This document shows, one piece after another, positions 38,431 to 46,332 of a DNA stretch of 64,000 nucleotides. Origin of the DNA: Streptomyces fodineus. Lineage in GTDB: Bacteria > Actinomycetota > Actinomycetes > Streptomycetales > Streptomycetaceae. The stretch is from contig NZ_CP017248.1 of assembly GCF_001735805.1 (NCBI RefSeq), positions 6,696,001 to 6,760,000 of the forward strand, written 5' to 3'. A program made the position numbers and the translations under genes. Numbering within the stretch: the stretch's first letter is position 1; each line of letters begins with the position of its first letter. The notes under the pieces were generated by a model that had not been told where the DNA came from, did not search any database, and saw nothing but the letters and a program-made list of their open reading frames with translations.

Positions 38431-39624
38431 TTACGAACGGGCCTCCAGCGAGCGCTCCGCCGGACGGCTCGTGGTGCCGCTGCCACTGCCGACCACCCGG
38501 GCCACGCCGCCGAGTACCATCGCGGCCGTCACGAGCGAGGCGCTCACTACCAGGGGAGCGCGGAAGCCGAAGTCCGCGCTCAGGGCGACACCGCCCAGGG
38601 CCGGACCGGCAGCCGCGCCGACGTTCATCGCGGCGGTGGCGAAGCCGCCGGCCAGCGTGGGTGCGTCCGAGGCCGTGTAGAGGGACTGCGCGATCAGGGT
38701 GGAGCCCACCGCGAACGAGAGCACCCCCTGGACGAACACGAGGATCAGGGCCACGGCCGTGTTGCCGGCGGTGAGGGCGAACACCAGCCAGCCCGCCAGC
38801 AGCGCCACGCCACCGACCGCCAGCACCTGGCCGGGCCGGCTGTCCGCGAGTCGGCCGCCCAGGTTGACCCCGACGAAGGATCCGATGCCGAACAGCGCCA
38901 GCGTGGCGGGCACCCACCCGGTGCTCAGACCCGTGACATGCGTGATGACGGGTGTGAGGTACGTGAACGAGCAGAACGTCGCTCCGTTGACCAGCGCACC
39001 GAGCACCAGCGTCAGAACCAGCCGAGGCGTGCGCAGCGCCCGCAACTCGTGGCGGACGCTCGGAGCGTCGGGGTCGACGGGCGTCGCCGGTACGGACCGC
39101 AGGATGGCGAAGACGGCGGGCGCGGAGATGAGCGCGACGCCCCAGAACGCCGAGCGCCAGCCCCAGAACTCACTCAGTACGGCGCCGAGCGGCACACCGG
39201 CGACGCAGGCGAGGGTCACACCGCTCAGCAGCACCGACGTCGCCCGGCCCTTGGCCTGCGGACCGGCCATGCTCGCCGCGGTCGCGAGGCCGACTGCGAG
39301 GAAGCCGGCGTTGGCCAGCGCGGCGATCACCCGCGTGACGAAAAGGATCTCGAAGCTGTCGGTGAGGGCGCCGACGACGTGCGCGAGAAGGAAGGTGATG
39401 AGGAAGGCGAGCAGTGCCCGGCGGCGCGGCCAGCGCAAGCTCAGCATCGCGACCAGCGGCGCGCCGACGATCATGCCGACGGCGAAGGCCGAGGTGAGCG
39501 AGCCGACGGCTGGAATGGACACACCGAGATCGGCGGCGATGTCCGGTACCAGACCGGACAGCATGAACTCCGACGTTCCCTGGGCGAAGACGGCCAGCCC
39601 TAGAACGTAGATGGCGAAAGGCAT
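38431..39624 (-). CDS. cmlF: Chloramphenicol efflux MFS transporter (CmlF/CmlR/Cmx type)
   Basis: 397 residues with twelve predicted membrane segments (DHA1 drug:H+ antiporter). The N-terminus PFAIYVLGLAVFAQGTSEFM and motif A in SMAGPQAKGRATSVLLSGVT closely follow the chloramphenicol exporters of S. lividans and Corynebacterium (Cml/Cmx), recalled from memory. It exports the product and gives self-resistance. The ATG at 39624 is preferred, with TTGGAG 7 bases upstream. It is transcribed toward cmlE, and its leader region of about 240 bp contains a short ORF and hairpin. Confidence 0.92.
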   Translation of the reverse strand: MPFAIYVLGLAVFAQGTSEFMLSGLVPDIAADLGVSIPAVGSLTSAFAVGMIVGAPLVAMLSLRWPRRRALLAFLITFLLAHVVGALTDSFEILFVTRVIAALANAGFLAVGLATAASMAGPQAKGRATSVLLSGVTLACVAGVPLGAVLSEFWGWRSAFWGVALISAPAVFAILRSVPATPVDPDAPSVRHELRALRTPRLVLTLVLGALVNGATFCSFTYLTPVITHVTGLSTGWVPATLALFGIGSFVGVNLGGRLADSRPGQVLAVGGVALLAGWLVFALTAGNTAVALILVFVQGVLSFAVGSTLIAQSLYTASDAPTLAGGFATAAMNVGAAAGPALGGVALSADFGFRAPLVVSASLVTAAMVLGGVARVVGSGSGTTSRPAERSLEARS

Positions 39625-39815
39625 GAAGAAGCTCCAACTACATCGCAGATCAGGAAGACGCAACGCATGGACAGAAGGGCATGCGCTGCATGGGAGATGG
39701 CCTGGAGAGACCTCCGGGCGCTGTCCCGCGATGCGGTTGATCCGTGGCGGATTCGCGACGCGCTGCTCGGCGGCTACGCCGAAGAAGGCAGGGGGCGTCA
39801 GAGAGTTACGCGATC

Positions 39816-39865
39816 AGCCACCGGATCACCGGTGGCTAGCTTCTCTCCGCCTCAGGACTGGACAT
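39816..39865 (-). promoter_or_regulatory. Candidate leader ORF plus hairpin (attenuator) ahead of the efflux gene
   Basis: On the minus strand a nine-codon ORF (MSSPEAERS, 39865-39836) ends with TAG inside the 5' arm of a perfect 9-bp hairpin (AGCCACCGG-TGAT-CCGGTGGCT, 39837-39816). The efflux gene starts about 190 bases later. The layout recalls leader-peptide attenuation of chloramphenicol exporters, where a drug-stalled ribosome opens a stem. The ribosome-binding site of the small ORF is weak and no T run follows the hairpin. Confidence 0.45.
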
Positions 39866-40000
39866 GTTTCTCAACTTAGCAACGCCCGGATCGCCGTGTC
39901 TAACGAATAGTCGCCCCTGCATCCGGCCTCTCTGTTGCCCCTGAACCGGTACGACGCCGTCGCCGTCGCGTGTACGGCGACCTGTGAAGACGGAGTGCTC

Positions 40001-41329
40001 ATGACCACCTACCAAACAGCCATGATCATGGTCGGTTTGGCCTTGATACTCGTGCTCGCGCATGTGCTCGGGCGCCTCGCGCGGCGGTGTGGCCAGCCGG
40101 CGGTCATCGGCGAGATCCTCGCCGGCATCCTGCTCGGTCCGACCCTGTTTCACGGCGCCCTGTCGGAAACGCTCTTACCCGTGGATATCCGGCCCATGCT
40201 CACCACGCTCGGCAACCTCGGAGTCGCGCTCTTCATGTTCCTCGTCGGGCTCGAACTCGACTACCGGATGCTGCGCGGGAACGGGCGTGCCGCGGCCGGG
40301 GTGTCCGTCGGGTCGATCGTCTGCGCGTTCGGACTCGGTGTCCTGCTCGCGCTATACCTGTGGAATGACCACGCGGTCGGACACCGGCTCGGCTTCCTGC
40401 TGTTCATCGGTGCGACCATGTCCATCACGGCGTTCCCGGTGCTGGCCCGCATCCTCACCGACCGGGGTATCCAGCACACCAGGGTCGGCGTGCTGGCGAT
40501 GGCGAGCGCGGCCGTCGGGGATGTGATCGCCTGGCTCTTGCTTGCGGCCGTACTCACCTTCACCGGGAGCCGGAATTCCTGGCGGGTTCTGCTGGTCGTG
40601 CCGTATGCCCTAGCCATGGTAGGGGTGGTACGGCCGCTGCTCGGCAGGCTCTTGGCCGCGCCGGAGCGAGGCCGAGAAGACCTCGCACGTGGGGCTGGGG
40701 AGGATGGGATCGGAGCCGGCTCGCTCGGCGCCCTGACGGTACTGCTGCTTGTCTCCGGCGCGTTGAGTGAGTGGTTCGGTCTGCACTTCATCTTCGGTGC
40801 GTTCCTTGCCGGCGCGATCGTGCCACGCCACGGAACGGAAAGGCTGCGCGTGGCGCTCAAGGACCGGTTTGAGACGATCACCTGGATGCTGCTGCCGACG
40901 TACTTCGCGGTGGCAGGGTTGAAGGTGGACTTGACCACAGTGGGTGGCGACGGACTCGGCGAACTGGGTCTGATCCTCCTCGTGGCGATCGGTGGCAAGT
41001 TCGGGGGCGCCTACCTGGGAGCACGGGTCGCCGGCCAGTCCGGACGATCGGCCACGACGCTGAGCATCCTCATGAACACCCGCGGCCTCACCGAACTGAT
41101 CATCCTTGGCGTCGGCCTGCAACTGGGGCTGCTCGACACGGACCTGTACTCACTGATGGTGGTCATGGCCCTCGTCACCACCGCTATGACCGCACCGCTG
41201 CTGCGCTGGGCCTATCCGAGCCAGATGATCGACGCGGATCTGCGAGAGCTGGCTGAGGAGTGGACCGAGAGGCCGAAGCACACACAGCCGGCCGAGCCCG
41301 TGGGCGCGAAGTCGTCGGAGGCAAAGTGA
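40001..41329 (+). CDS. Cation/proton antiporter (CPA2, KefB/NapA-like)
   Basis: 442 residues with about twelve membrane helices of the monovalent cation:proton antiporter-2 family. VIGEILAGILLGPTLF is the family's helix 2 motif, GATMSITAFPVLARIL the ion-site region, and NTRGLTELIILGVGLQLGLL the C-terminal half. No TrkA/RCK domain. It may balance protons or cations during drug/H+ exchange by the adjacent exporter; a similar gene in the S. venezuelae cluster is recalled. The ATG at 40001 is 8 bases after GGAG. TTA codon at 40175-40177. Overlaps the next gene by one base. Confidence 0.85.
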   Translation: MTTYQTAMIMVGLALILVLAHVLGRLARRCGQPAVIGEILAGILLGPTLFHGALSETLLPVDIRPMLTTLGNLGVALFMFLVGLELDYRMLRGNGRAAAGVSVGSIVCAFGLGVLLALYLWNDHAVGHRLGFLLFIGATMSITAFPVLARILTDRGIQHTRVGVLAMASAAVGDVIAWLLLAAVLTFTGSRNSWRVLLVVPYALAMVGVVRPLLGRLLAAPERGREDLARGAGEDGIGAGSLGALTVLLLVSGALSEWFGLHFIFGAFLAGAIVPRHGTERLRVALKDRFETITWMLLPTYFAVAGLKVDLTTVGGDGLGELGLILLVAIGGKFGGAYLGARVAGQSGRSATTLSILMNTRGLTELIILGVGLQLGLLDTDLYSLMVVMALVTTAMTAPLLRWAYPSQMIDADLRELAEEWTERPKHTQPAEPVGAKSSEAK

Positions 41330-42048
41330 TGAATACCACCCTCCTGACAGGGCTCCTGCCCCAGGCGGCCTTGAGCGCTGAGGCGTTTGGTGATGTCCCC
41401 GGCGCCTGGCTCTTTCCGGAGGAAGCCGCCGCGTTGAGTGGCGCAACCGACCGCAGGCGCAGGGAGTTCGCCACCGTGCGTCACTGTGCCCGCGTCGCCC
41501 TTACCTCCCTCGGCCGACCGGCCGGACCGATGGTCCCGGGGAAGCGGGGTGCGCCAACGTGGCCGGAGGGGGTGGTGGGCTCGATGACCCACTGCGACGG
41601 CTATAGGGCCGCCGTCGTGTCCCGGCGGATCGACATCGCGGCTCTGGGCATCGATGCTGAACCCCATTTGCCCCTGCCGCCGAGCCTTCTCGGCCGCATC
41701 GCCTCACCGCGCGAGCGGGACCACCTGGCGGCGTTGCGCCAGGCCCATCCCACTGTGCACTGGGACCGGCTGTTCTTCAGCGCCAAGGAATCCGTGTACA
41801 AGGCCTGGTTCCCCCTCACCCGGACCTGGCTGGACTTCCGCGAGGCGGAGGTGGCTCTCGAGCCGTACCGGCAGACGTTCCGTGCCCGCCTGCTGCGGAC
41901 CGGCCACGACGACGAGGGGCGACCGCTCCACGAGTTCGACGGGAGGTGGCGGGTTGGCCGCCGCCTCGTCGTCACCGCCGTCTCCTATGGGGTCTCCGCC
42001 TTCGCTCATGGGCGGGTCCGGCGCGACACCGTGTACGGGCGGCGTTAG
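41329..42048 (+). CDS. 4'-phosphopantetheinyl transferase (EntD/Sfp type)
   Basis: 239 residues. The family motifs are SMTHCDGYRAAVV, GIDAEPHLPL (Mg-binding Asp and Glu) and FSAKESVYKAWFPLT (catalytic Lys/Glu). It converts apo carrier proteins to holo form, most likely the carrier domain of CmlP and the discrete acyl carrier protein of the same cluster. Translationally coupled to the antiporter gene (TGATG). Its end overlaps the tail of the convergent StrR-like regulator gene by four bases. Confidence 0.92.
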   Translation: MNTTLLTGLLPQAALSAEAFGDVPGAWLFPEEAAALSGATDRRRREFATVRHCARVALTSLGRPAGPMVPGKRGAPTWPEGVVGSMTHCDGYRAAVVSRRIDIAALGIDAEPHLPLPPSLLGRIASPRERDHLAALRQAHPTVHWDRLFFSAKESVYKAWFPLTRTWLDFREAEVALEPYRQTFRARLLRTGHDDEGRPLHEFDGRWRVGRRLVVTAVSYGVSAFAHGRVRRDTVYGRR

Positions 42049-43019
42049 CCGGCCAGCGAGTCCTCGGCGCAACGCAGCTCCTGGGCCATTTCCTTGAGGT
42101 CGTCCGCACAGGCGGACAGGATGTCCGCCACGGCGTTCCGTCCGTGCAGGGGCACGGTGGGGGCGAGGCGCTTCCATTCTTCGGTGGTCCGCAGTTGCGT
42201 GCGCAGGCGGTGCAGGACGAGCCTTCCGTTCTCGTTGAGCCGCAGCGAGGGATCGTTGCGGAGTCCGTCGAAGAGGGTGATGCGGTGAGCGAGATCGGGT
42301 ACGCGGCCCAGCCTCATACGGTCTTCGTCCGTGCTTGTCGGCGTGGTGCCTGTGGGTCCGCCTGAGCACCGGCCGGCCGGAATGGCCTCCTGGCCGTTGG
42401 CCAGTCGGCGGCGTACATCACGTGCGGTTCCCACCGAGATCCCGGCCTGCCGCGCAATCTCCCTTAGCGAGGCCTCTGGGTTCCGGCTGATCACCTCCGC
42501 GGCCATGCGGCGCCCCTCGGCGGTGTTCGACGGCCGCACCCGGCCGTCACGGCCGACGCGTGTCTCCGGCCGTGCACCTGGGTCGGTAATGTCTCGACGC
42601 AGCGCCCCCACGCCGGTGGCGTTCCAGCCGGTCATCTCGGCGATGCTTCGGTCGGACCAGTCGGGATGCGCGCGTAAGATCCGCAGTGCGGCCTGCTTCC
42701 GTTCGTCGCGCGAGAGCGGAAGTCCGTGGCGCATGTTGCACTCCACGGCGCGCAGGAAGGCAGCCTGTTCGTCCCCCTCGAACCAGCGCGCACTGATGGT
42801 GCGTCGGTTGCGCAGTGCCGTGGCCCGCAACCGGTGCATGCCGTCGACGACACGTAATGTCGCCCTGTGCACCAGTATCGGCGGGAACTCCGCCTCGCTT
42901 TCCGCCAGCGCTCGTACGTGTGCGTGGTCGAGGGTGAAGCGCGGCGAATCGGCCGGCAGCAGGGACCGTATGTCGATGTCAAAGCTCGACGCCTGTCCTT
43001 GATCCGATGTTTCGGACAT
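42045..43019 (-). CDS. StrR-like pathway regulator with ParB/Srx domain
   Basis: 324 residues. An N-terminal ParB/sulfiredoxin-like domain holds SPRFTLDHAHVRALAESEAE, ILVHRATLRVVDGMHRLRA and NMRHGLPLSRDERK. A helix-turn-helix region follows (SDRSIAEMTGWNATGVGALRR and SLREIARQAGISVGTARDVRR). This is the StrR/NovG class of antibiotic-cluster activators. The 9-N11-9 box at 27045-27073 is a fitting target. Two TTA codons (42855-42857 and 42675-42677; codons 55 and 115) predict bldA-dependent translation. The ATG at 43019 has GGAGG 6 bases upstream. Confidence 0.88.
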   Translation of the reverse strand: MSETSDQGQASSFDIDIRSLLPADSPRFTLDHAHVRALAESEAEFPPILVHRATLRVVDGMHRLRATALRNRRTISARWFEGDEQAAFLRAVECNMRHGLPLSRDERKQAALRILRAHPDWSDRSIAEMTGWNATGVGALRRDITDPGARPETRVGRDGRVRPSNTAEGRRMAAEVISRNPEASLREIARQAGISVGTARDVRRRLANGQEAIPAGRCSGGPTGTTPTSTDEDRMRLGRVPDLAHRITLFDGLRNDPSLRLNENGRLVLHRLRTQLRTTEEWKRLAPTVPLHGRNAVADILSACADDLKEMAQELRCAEDSLAG

Positions 43020-43188
43020 CAATGCCTCCAGGAGTGCACATCGTCGATGACAAGGAACGGTGGAAGGCCCCCGCCCGGACACGCTGGAACGGCGCAGGCG
43101 CCCACCCCCTGGCCTTCAACGCGCCTCGTTCGCGTTTGAACGTCTCTGCAGGGCGGCGATGGTCGCGGGCGGGACCCCCGTGCTTCCC

Positions 43189-43362
43189 GCGCGGCAGCGC
43201 GGCCTCCGACTCGGCCAGGGCCTGTACGTGCCGTATGTCCTCCGCGGCCGCACGTGGTGAACCGGACAACAGGAAGGGCCGCACGGGCACCAGTCCTGTT
43301 CGCAGCTGTGCCCCCCGTCCGTCGTCAGGACGTGCTGCACCACCGGTTGACACGTCGGGCAC
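43189..43362 (-). pseudogene. Decayed fragment of a second StrR-like regulator
   Basis: The minus frame encodes GSPRAAAEDIRHVQALAESE followed by AALP (about 43189-43275), which aligns with SPRFTLDHAHVRALAESE-AEFP of the intact regulator downstream. After this the frame loses all likeness, and PILVHR and VIDGMHRLR never appear. A competing frame (43116-43412) is Cys-rich (CPTC, CEQDWCPCGPSCC) and cannot be excluded as a small protein. Most of the 43020-43516 gap holds no other gene. Confidence 0.55.
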
Positions 43363-43440
43363 AGGCGGTTCCTCCCCGCAGGCGACATACGGTGGATCTC
43401 ACTGCACCACACCGGTGATGCCGCATGAAGTGATCACGCG

Positions 43441-43464
43441 GGTCAGCTTGGTCAGTCTGGTCAG
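43441..43464. repeat. Three GGTCAG words at 9-bp period upstream of an MFS gene
   Basis: GGTCAG occurs at 43441, 43450 and 43459, separated by CTT and TCT. Placed 52-76 bp before the MFS start, this could be a direct-repeat operator. The nine-base period is not a helical turn, so adjacent protomers would sit on shifted faces. Confidence 0.45.
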
Positions 43465-43516
43465 TTCGGCACCGCACGCGTGCGGCGCGCCCTTTCGTGA
43501 AAGGTGACCCGCTCCT

Positions 43517-44818
43517 GTGAAGCACCCTGGACGCACCCGCTGGGCCATCGGCGGGCTGCTCGCCGGAGGAATAGTCGTCAACTTCGTCGACCGGACGGCC
43601 TTATCGGTGGCCAGTTCGCCCCTGGCTCATGAATTCGGCCTCGATCTGAGTCGACTCGGCGTCGTGCTCGCCGCGTTCACGTGGTCGTACTGTCTGGTCC
43701 AGCTGCCGGCCGGCGCCCTGGTGGACATCTTCGGCGTCTCCCGGCTCACCCGTATCGGGTCCGCCCTGTGGGCCGTCGCCAGCCTGCTGACCGCGGTCGC
43801 CGGCGGACTCGGTCCTCTCATCGCGGCACGTCTGCTGCTGGGCGTGGCCGAGGGGCCGTCCATGGTCTCCGCGTCCAAGGCGACCGCCGCGTGGTTTCCG
43901 CTCGGCGAACGCGGCACGGCGACGGCGGTGTTCGACGGCGCCACCAAGTTCGCCAACATGGTGGCGTTCCCGGTGCTGGCGTTCGTGATGAGTGAGTGGG
44001 GCTGGCGGGCCGGGTTCCTGTTCAGCGCGGCACTCAGCCTGGTGTTCTCGGCTCTGTGGTGGTGGGGCTACCGGGACCCGTCCGAGCATCCCCTGCTGCG
44101 CGACAGCGAACGGGAGTTCATCCTCGATGGCGGGGCGCGGGACACCGACCGGGGGCATGCCGGGCAGCTCCGCTCCGTGCTGTGCACCGGAAGGAACTGG
44201 GTCGTGTCCCTCGCCTTCGCCTGCTACGGCTACACGATCAACGTGGTGGTCACCTGGATGCCCGAGTTCTTCCAGCGGGAGTTCGGCCTCCGGCTGCTCA
44301 ACTCCGGCATCTACTCGATGATCCCCTGGGCGGTGGCGACGGTGGCCGAACTCGCGGTCGGCGGCTGGCTGGTGGACCGGCTGGTGCGCCGGGGCCATGA
44401 CCCGGTGCGGATCCGCAGGAACGTGCTGACTGCGGGACTGACGCTCGGCGCCACGATCGGGGCGTCGGGGACCGCCGATTCGGCGGCCGAGGCCGTGTGC
44501 TGGATGTCGATCTCACTCTCCGGGCTGGCCATCGCGGCCCCTGTGGCGTGGAGCCTGCCGGGCCTGCTGGCGGCACCCGGCACCGTGGGGGCGGTCAGCG
44601 GTCTGATGAACTTCGCCAACACGGCGGCCACCGGCTTCGGTGTGATGTTCACCGGGTGGCTGGCTCAGGCGACCGGAACGTTCCAGGCGCCCTTCCTGTT
44701 CGCGGTCGCGGTGCTGGCCGTGGGCGTACTCCTCTACCGGTACGTGCTGCGTACGACGGCACCGGACAGCCCACCGCCCCGGCACCGGCCCTCAGCGACG
44801 TCCGAGATCAAGGTCTGA
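43517..44818 (+). CDS. MFS transporter, anion:cation symporter (ACS) type
   Basis: 433 residues with twelve predicted helices. The early motif NFVDRTALSVASSPLAHEFG matches the ACS family (hexuronate, phthalate and organic-anion symporters), as do FTWSYCLVQLPAGALVDIFG, LLGVAEGPSMVSASKATAAWFP and AAPGTVGAVSGLMNFANT. It likely imports or exports an organic acid; substrate unknown. The GTG start at 43517 has a weak upstream AGGTGA. TTA codon at 43601-43603 (codon 29). Its relation to chloramphenicol is unclear; the TPR regulator and murB-like genes follow on the same strand. Confidence 0.82.
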   Translation: MKHPGRTRWAIGGLLAGGIVVNFVDRTALSVASSPLAHEFGLDLSRLGVVLAAFTWSYCLVQLPAGALVDIFGVSRLTRIGSALWAVASLLTAVAGGLGPLIAARLLLGVAEGPSMVSASKATAAWFPLGERGTATAVFDGATKFANMVAFPVLAFVMSEWGWRAGFLFSAALSLVFSALWWWGYRDPSEHPLLRDSEREFILDGGARDTDRGHAGQLRSVLCTGRNWVVSLAFACYGYTINVVVTWMPEFFQREFGLRLLNSGIYSMIPWAVATVAELAVGGWLVDRLVRRGHDPVRIRRNVLTAGLTLGATIGASGTADSAAEAVCWMSISLSGLAIAAPVAWSLPGLLAAPGTVGAVSGLMNFANTAATGFGVMFTGWLAQATGTFQAPFLFAVAVLAVGVLLYRYVLRTTAPDSPPPRHRPSATSEIKV

Positions 44819-44855
44819 GATCTCCACGCCGGGCTGCTCCACCGCACACCCTGAG

Positions 44856-44881
44856 CACCTGCAACCCACTTGCAACAGGTG
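44856..44881. promoter_or_regulatory. CACCTG...CAGGTG inverted repeat before the TPR-regulator gene
   Basis: CACCTG-N14-CAGGTG, with GCAAC repeated twice inside the spacer. It lies 69-94 bp upstream of the regulator start and could be an operator. No clear -10/-35 is visible next to it. Confidence 0.35.
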
Positions 44882-44949
44882 TGTTCGCCGTCACAGATTT
44901 CCTGCCATTCGGCCAGGGAAGTGCTAGCAGGGGAGGTCGAGGTTCCCCG

Positions 44950-46257
44950 ATGAACGAGAAGTCACTGCTGGCCACTTGCCTGATGCGATTAGCGTGGTCG
45001 CCGGAGCAGCTGGCCAACGAGATCAACAAGAAGTACGGCACCGGAACCATCAGCAGCAAGGCCCCCTACAACTGGCTCAAGGGCGCACGCCCCCGGCGCC
45101 GGCTCCCCTACGTGGTCGCGCAGATCCTGTCCGATCGGCTCCGCGAACCCATCACCGTCGAAGCGCTGTGGCCTCAGCACTTCACGGCAGCCCAGGATCC
45201 GGCGGCGCAGGCCGCCGGCTTCCGGTCCTCGGGCACGAGCGGCGCTGCGGAGCCCGGGCCCGACCTGATCGCCGCCGCGGTGGACTGGCTGGTGGCCGGC
45301 GAAGCAGACGCGCCCTCGCGGCTTCGCGGCGACGAACTCCCCGCCGTCGCCGTCGACCTGCTGACCACCCGGATCCGTCAGCTGCGCGAGCTGGACGACG
45401 CCTGCCGCGGCACCCGGCTGGTGCTGGACTGGGCGTTCCAGGACTTCCAATGGGCCAGAAGACTGGCCACTGAGTGCTGTTACGACGCGGAGACCGGCGT
45501 ACGGCTGCACCGCGGCATCGCCGAGCTGGGCCAGCTCGCCGGATGGCTGGCCGCGGACCTGGGGATGACCAGGCGCAGCCGGAGCTGTTTCGTGACCGCG
45601 TTGCACGCCACGCACACAGCGGGTGACCGTGCCCTGGCCGCGTACATCATTTCCTGTATGAGCTACCACGCCACATGGGAAGGCCGGGGCGAGGAGGCGC
45701 TGCGTCTGATCCGCATCGCACGCAAGGGTTCGGCCGTGGAAGACATGGGCCTCGGCGCGGCGTTGCTGGCCACCCGTGAGGCACGGGCCCATGCGAGCCT
45801 CGGCGACGAGACCGGCTGCCGGCTGGCCATGGACGCGGCGGCCGAGCTCAGCCGGCACGGTGAGCCGCCGGCCGACGCCCCCTGGGCCTACTGGCTGACC
45901 CCGGCCGTCATGGTGGCCGACGCCGGCCGAGCCTGGCTGGAACTGGGCCGCCCCCACCAGGCGGAGCAGCATCTGGCACACGGCATCGAACTGCTCGGGG
46001 AGAGCCAGCCGCTGAACCGGCTGCTGCACCACACCTCGCTGGCCGAGGCCCGGCTGTCCCGGCACGTCGTGGACGGCGCGGCGGAAGCCGCCCATGACGC
46101 CCTGTCCCTCGCCGGGCGGGCCACCTCCGGGCGCGCCCGGGCTCGCCTGACGGCCCTCCGCCACAGGTTCCAGCGCTACGACAACCGGGCGGCACGCGAC
46201 TTCGTGCAGCGGGCAGACGATCTCCTGAGCGCCGATCCCCAGGAGCCAGCAAGCTGA
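44950..46257 (+). CDS. TPR-containing transcriptional regulator (NsdA-like)
   Basis: 435 residues. The N-terminal 70 residues look like a divergent helix-turn-helix (LMRLAWSPEQLANEINKKYG, ending APYNWLKGARPRRR). They are followed by a long Ala/Leu-rich helical repeat region of TPR type (LATREARAHASLGDETGCRL, AWLELGRPHQAEQHLAHGIE). This order resembles NsdA-type regulators that influence antibiotic production in Streptomyces. ATG 44950 has GGAGG about 14 bases upstream. TTA codon at 44989-44991 (codon 14). It is followed at 75 bp by the murB-like gene, a likely partner. Confidence 0.78.
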   Translation: MNEKSLLATCLMRLAWSPEQLANEINKKYGTGTISSKAPYNWLKGARPRRRLPYVVAQILSDRLREPITVEALWPQHFTAAQDPAAQAAGFRSSGTSGAAEPGPDLIAAAVDWLVAGEADAPSRLRGDELPAVAVDLLTTRIRQLRELDDACRGTRLVLDWAFQDFQWARRLATECCYDAETGVRLHRGIAELGQLAGWLAADLGMTRRSRSCFVTALHATHTAGDRALAAYIISCMSYHATWEGRGEEALRLIRIARKGSAVEDMGLGAALLATREARAHASLGDETGCRLAMDAAAELSRHGEPPADAPWAYWLTPAVMVADAGRAWLELGRPHQAEQHLAHGIELLGESQPLNRLLHHTSLAEARLSRHVVDGAAEAAHDALSLAGRATSGRARARLTALRHRFQRYDNRAARDFVQRADDLLSADPQEPAS

Positions 46258-46332
46258 CAGAGTCGGCCGGGAGCCGGGGCCCCGGCCACGAGTTGCCCGT
46301 CGTACCCAGGCACCAAGGAGAACACCACGGAC

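Noticed and set aside
39959..39981. GTCGCCG...CGGCGAC inverted repeat before the antiporter gene as an operator
   Set aside because: Seven-base GC arms are expected by chance in this composition; no supporting motif nearby.
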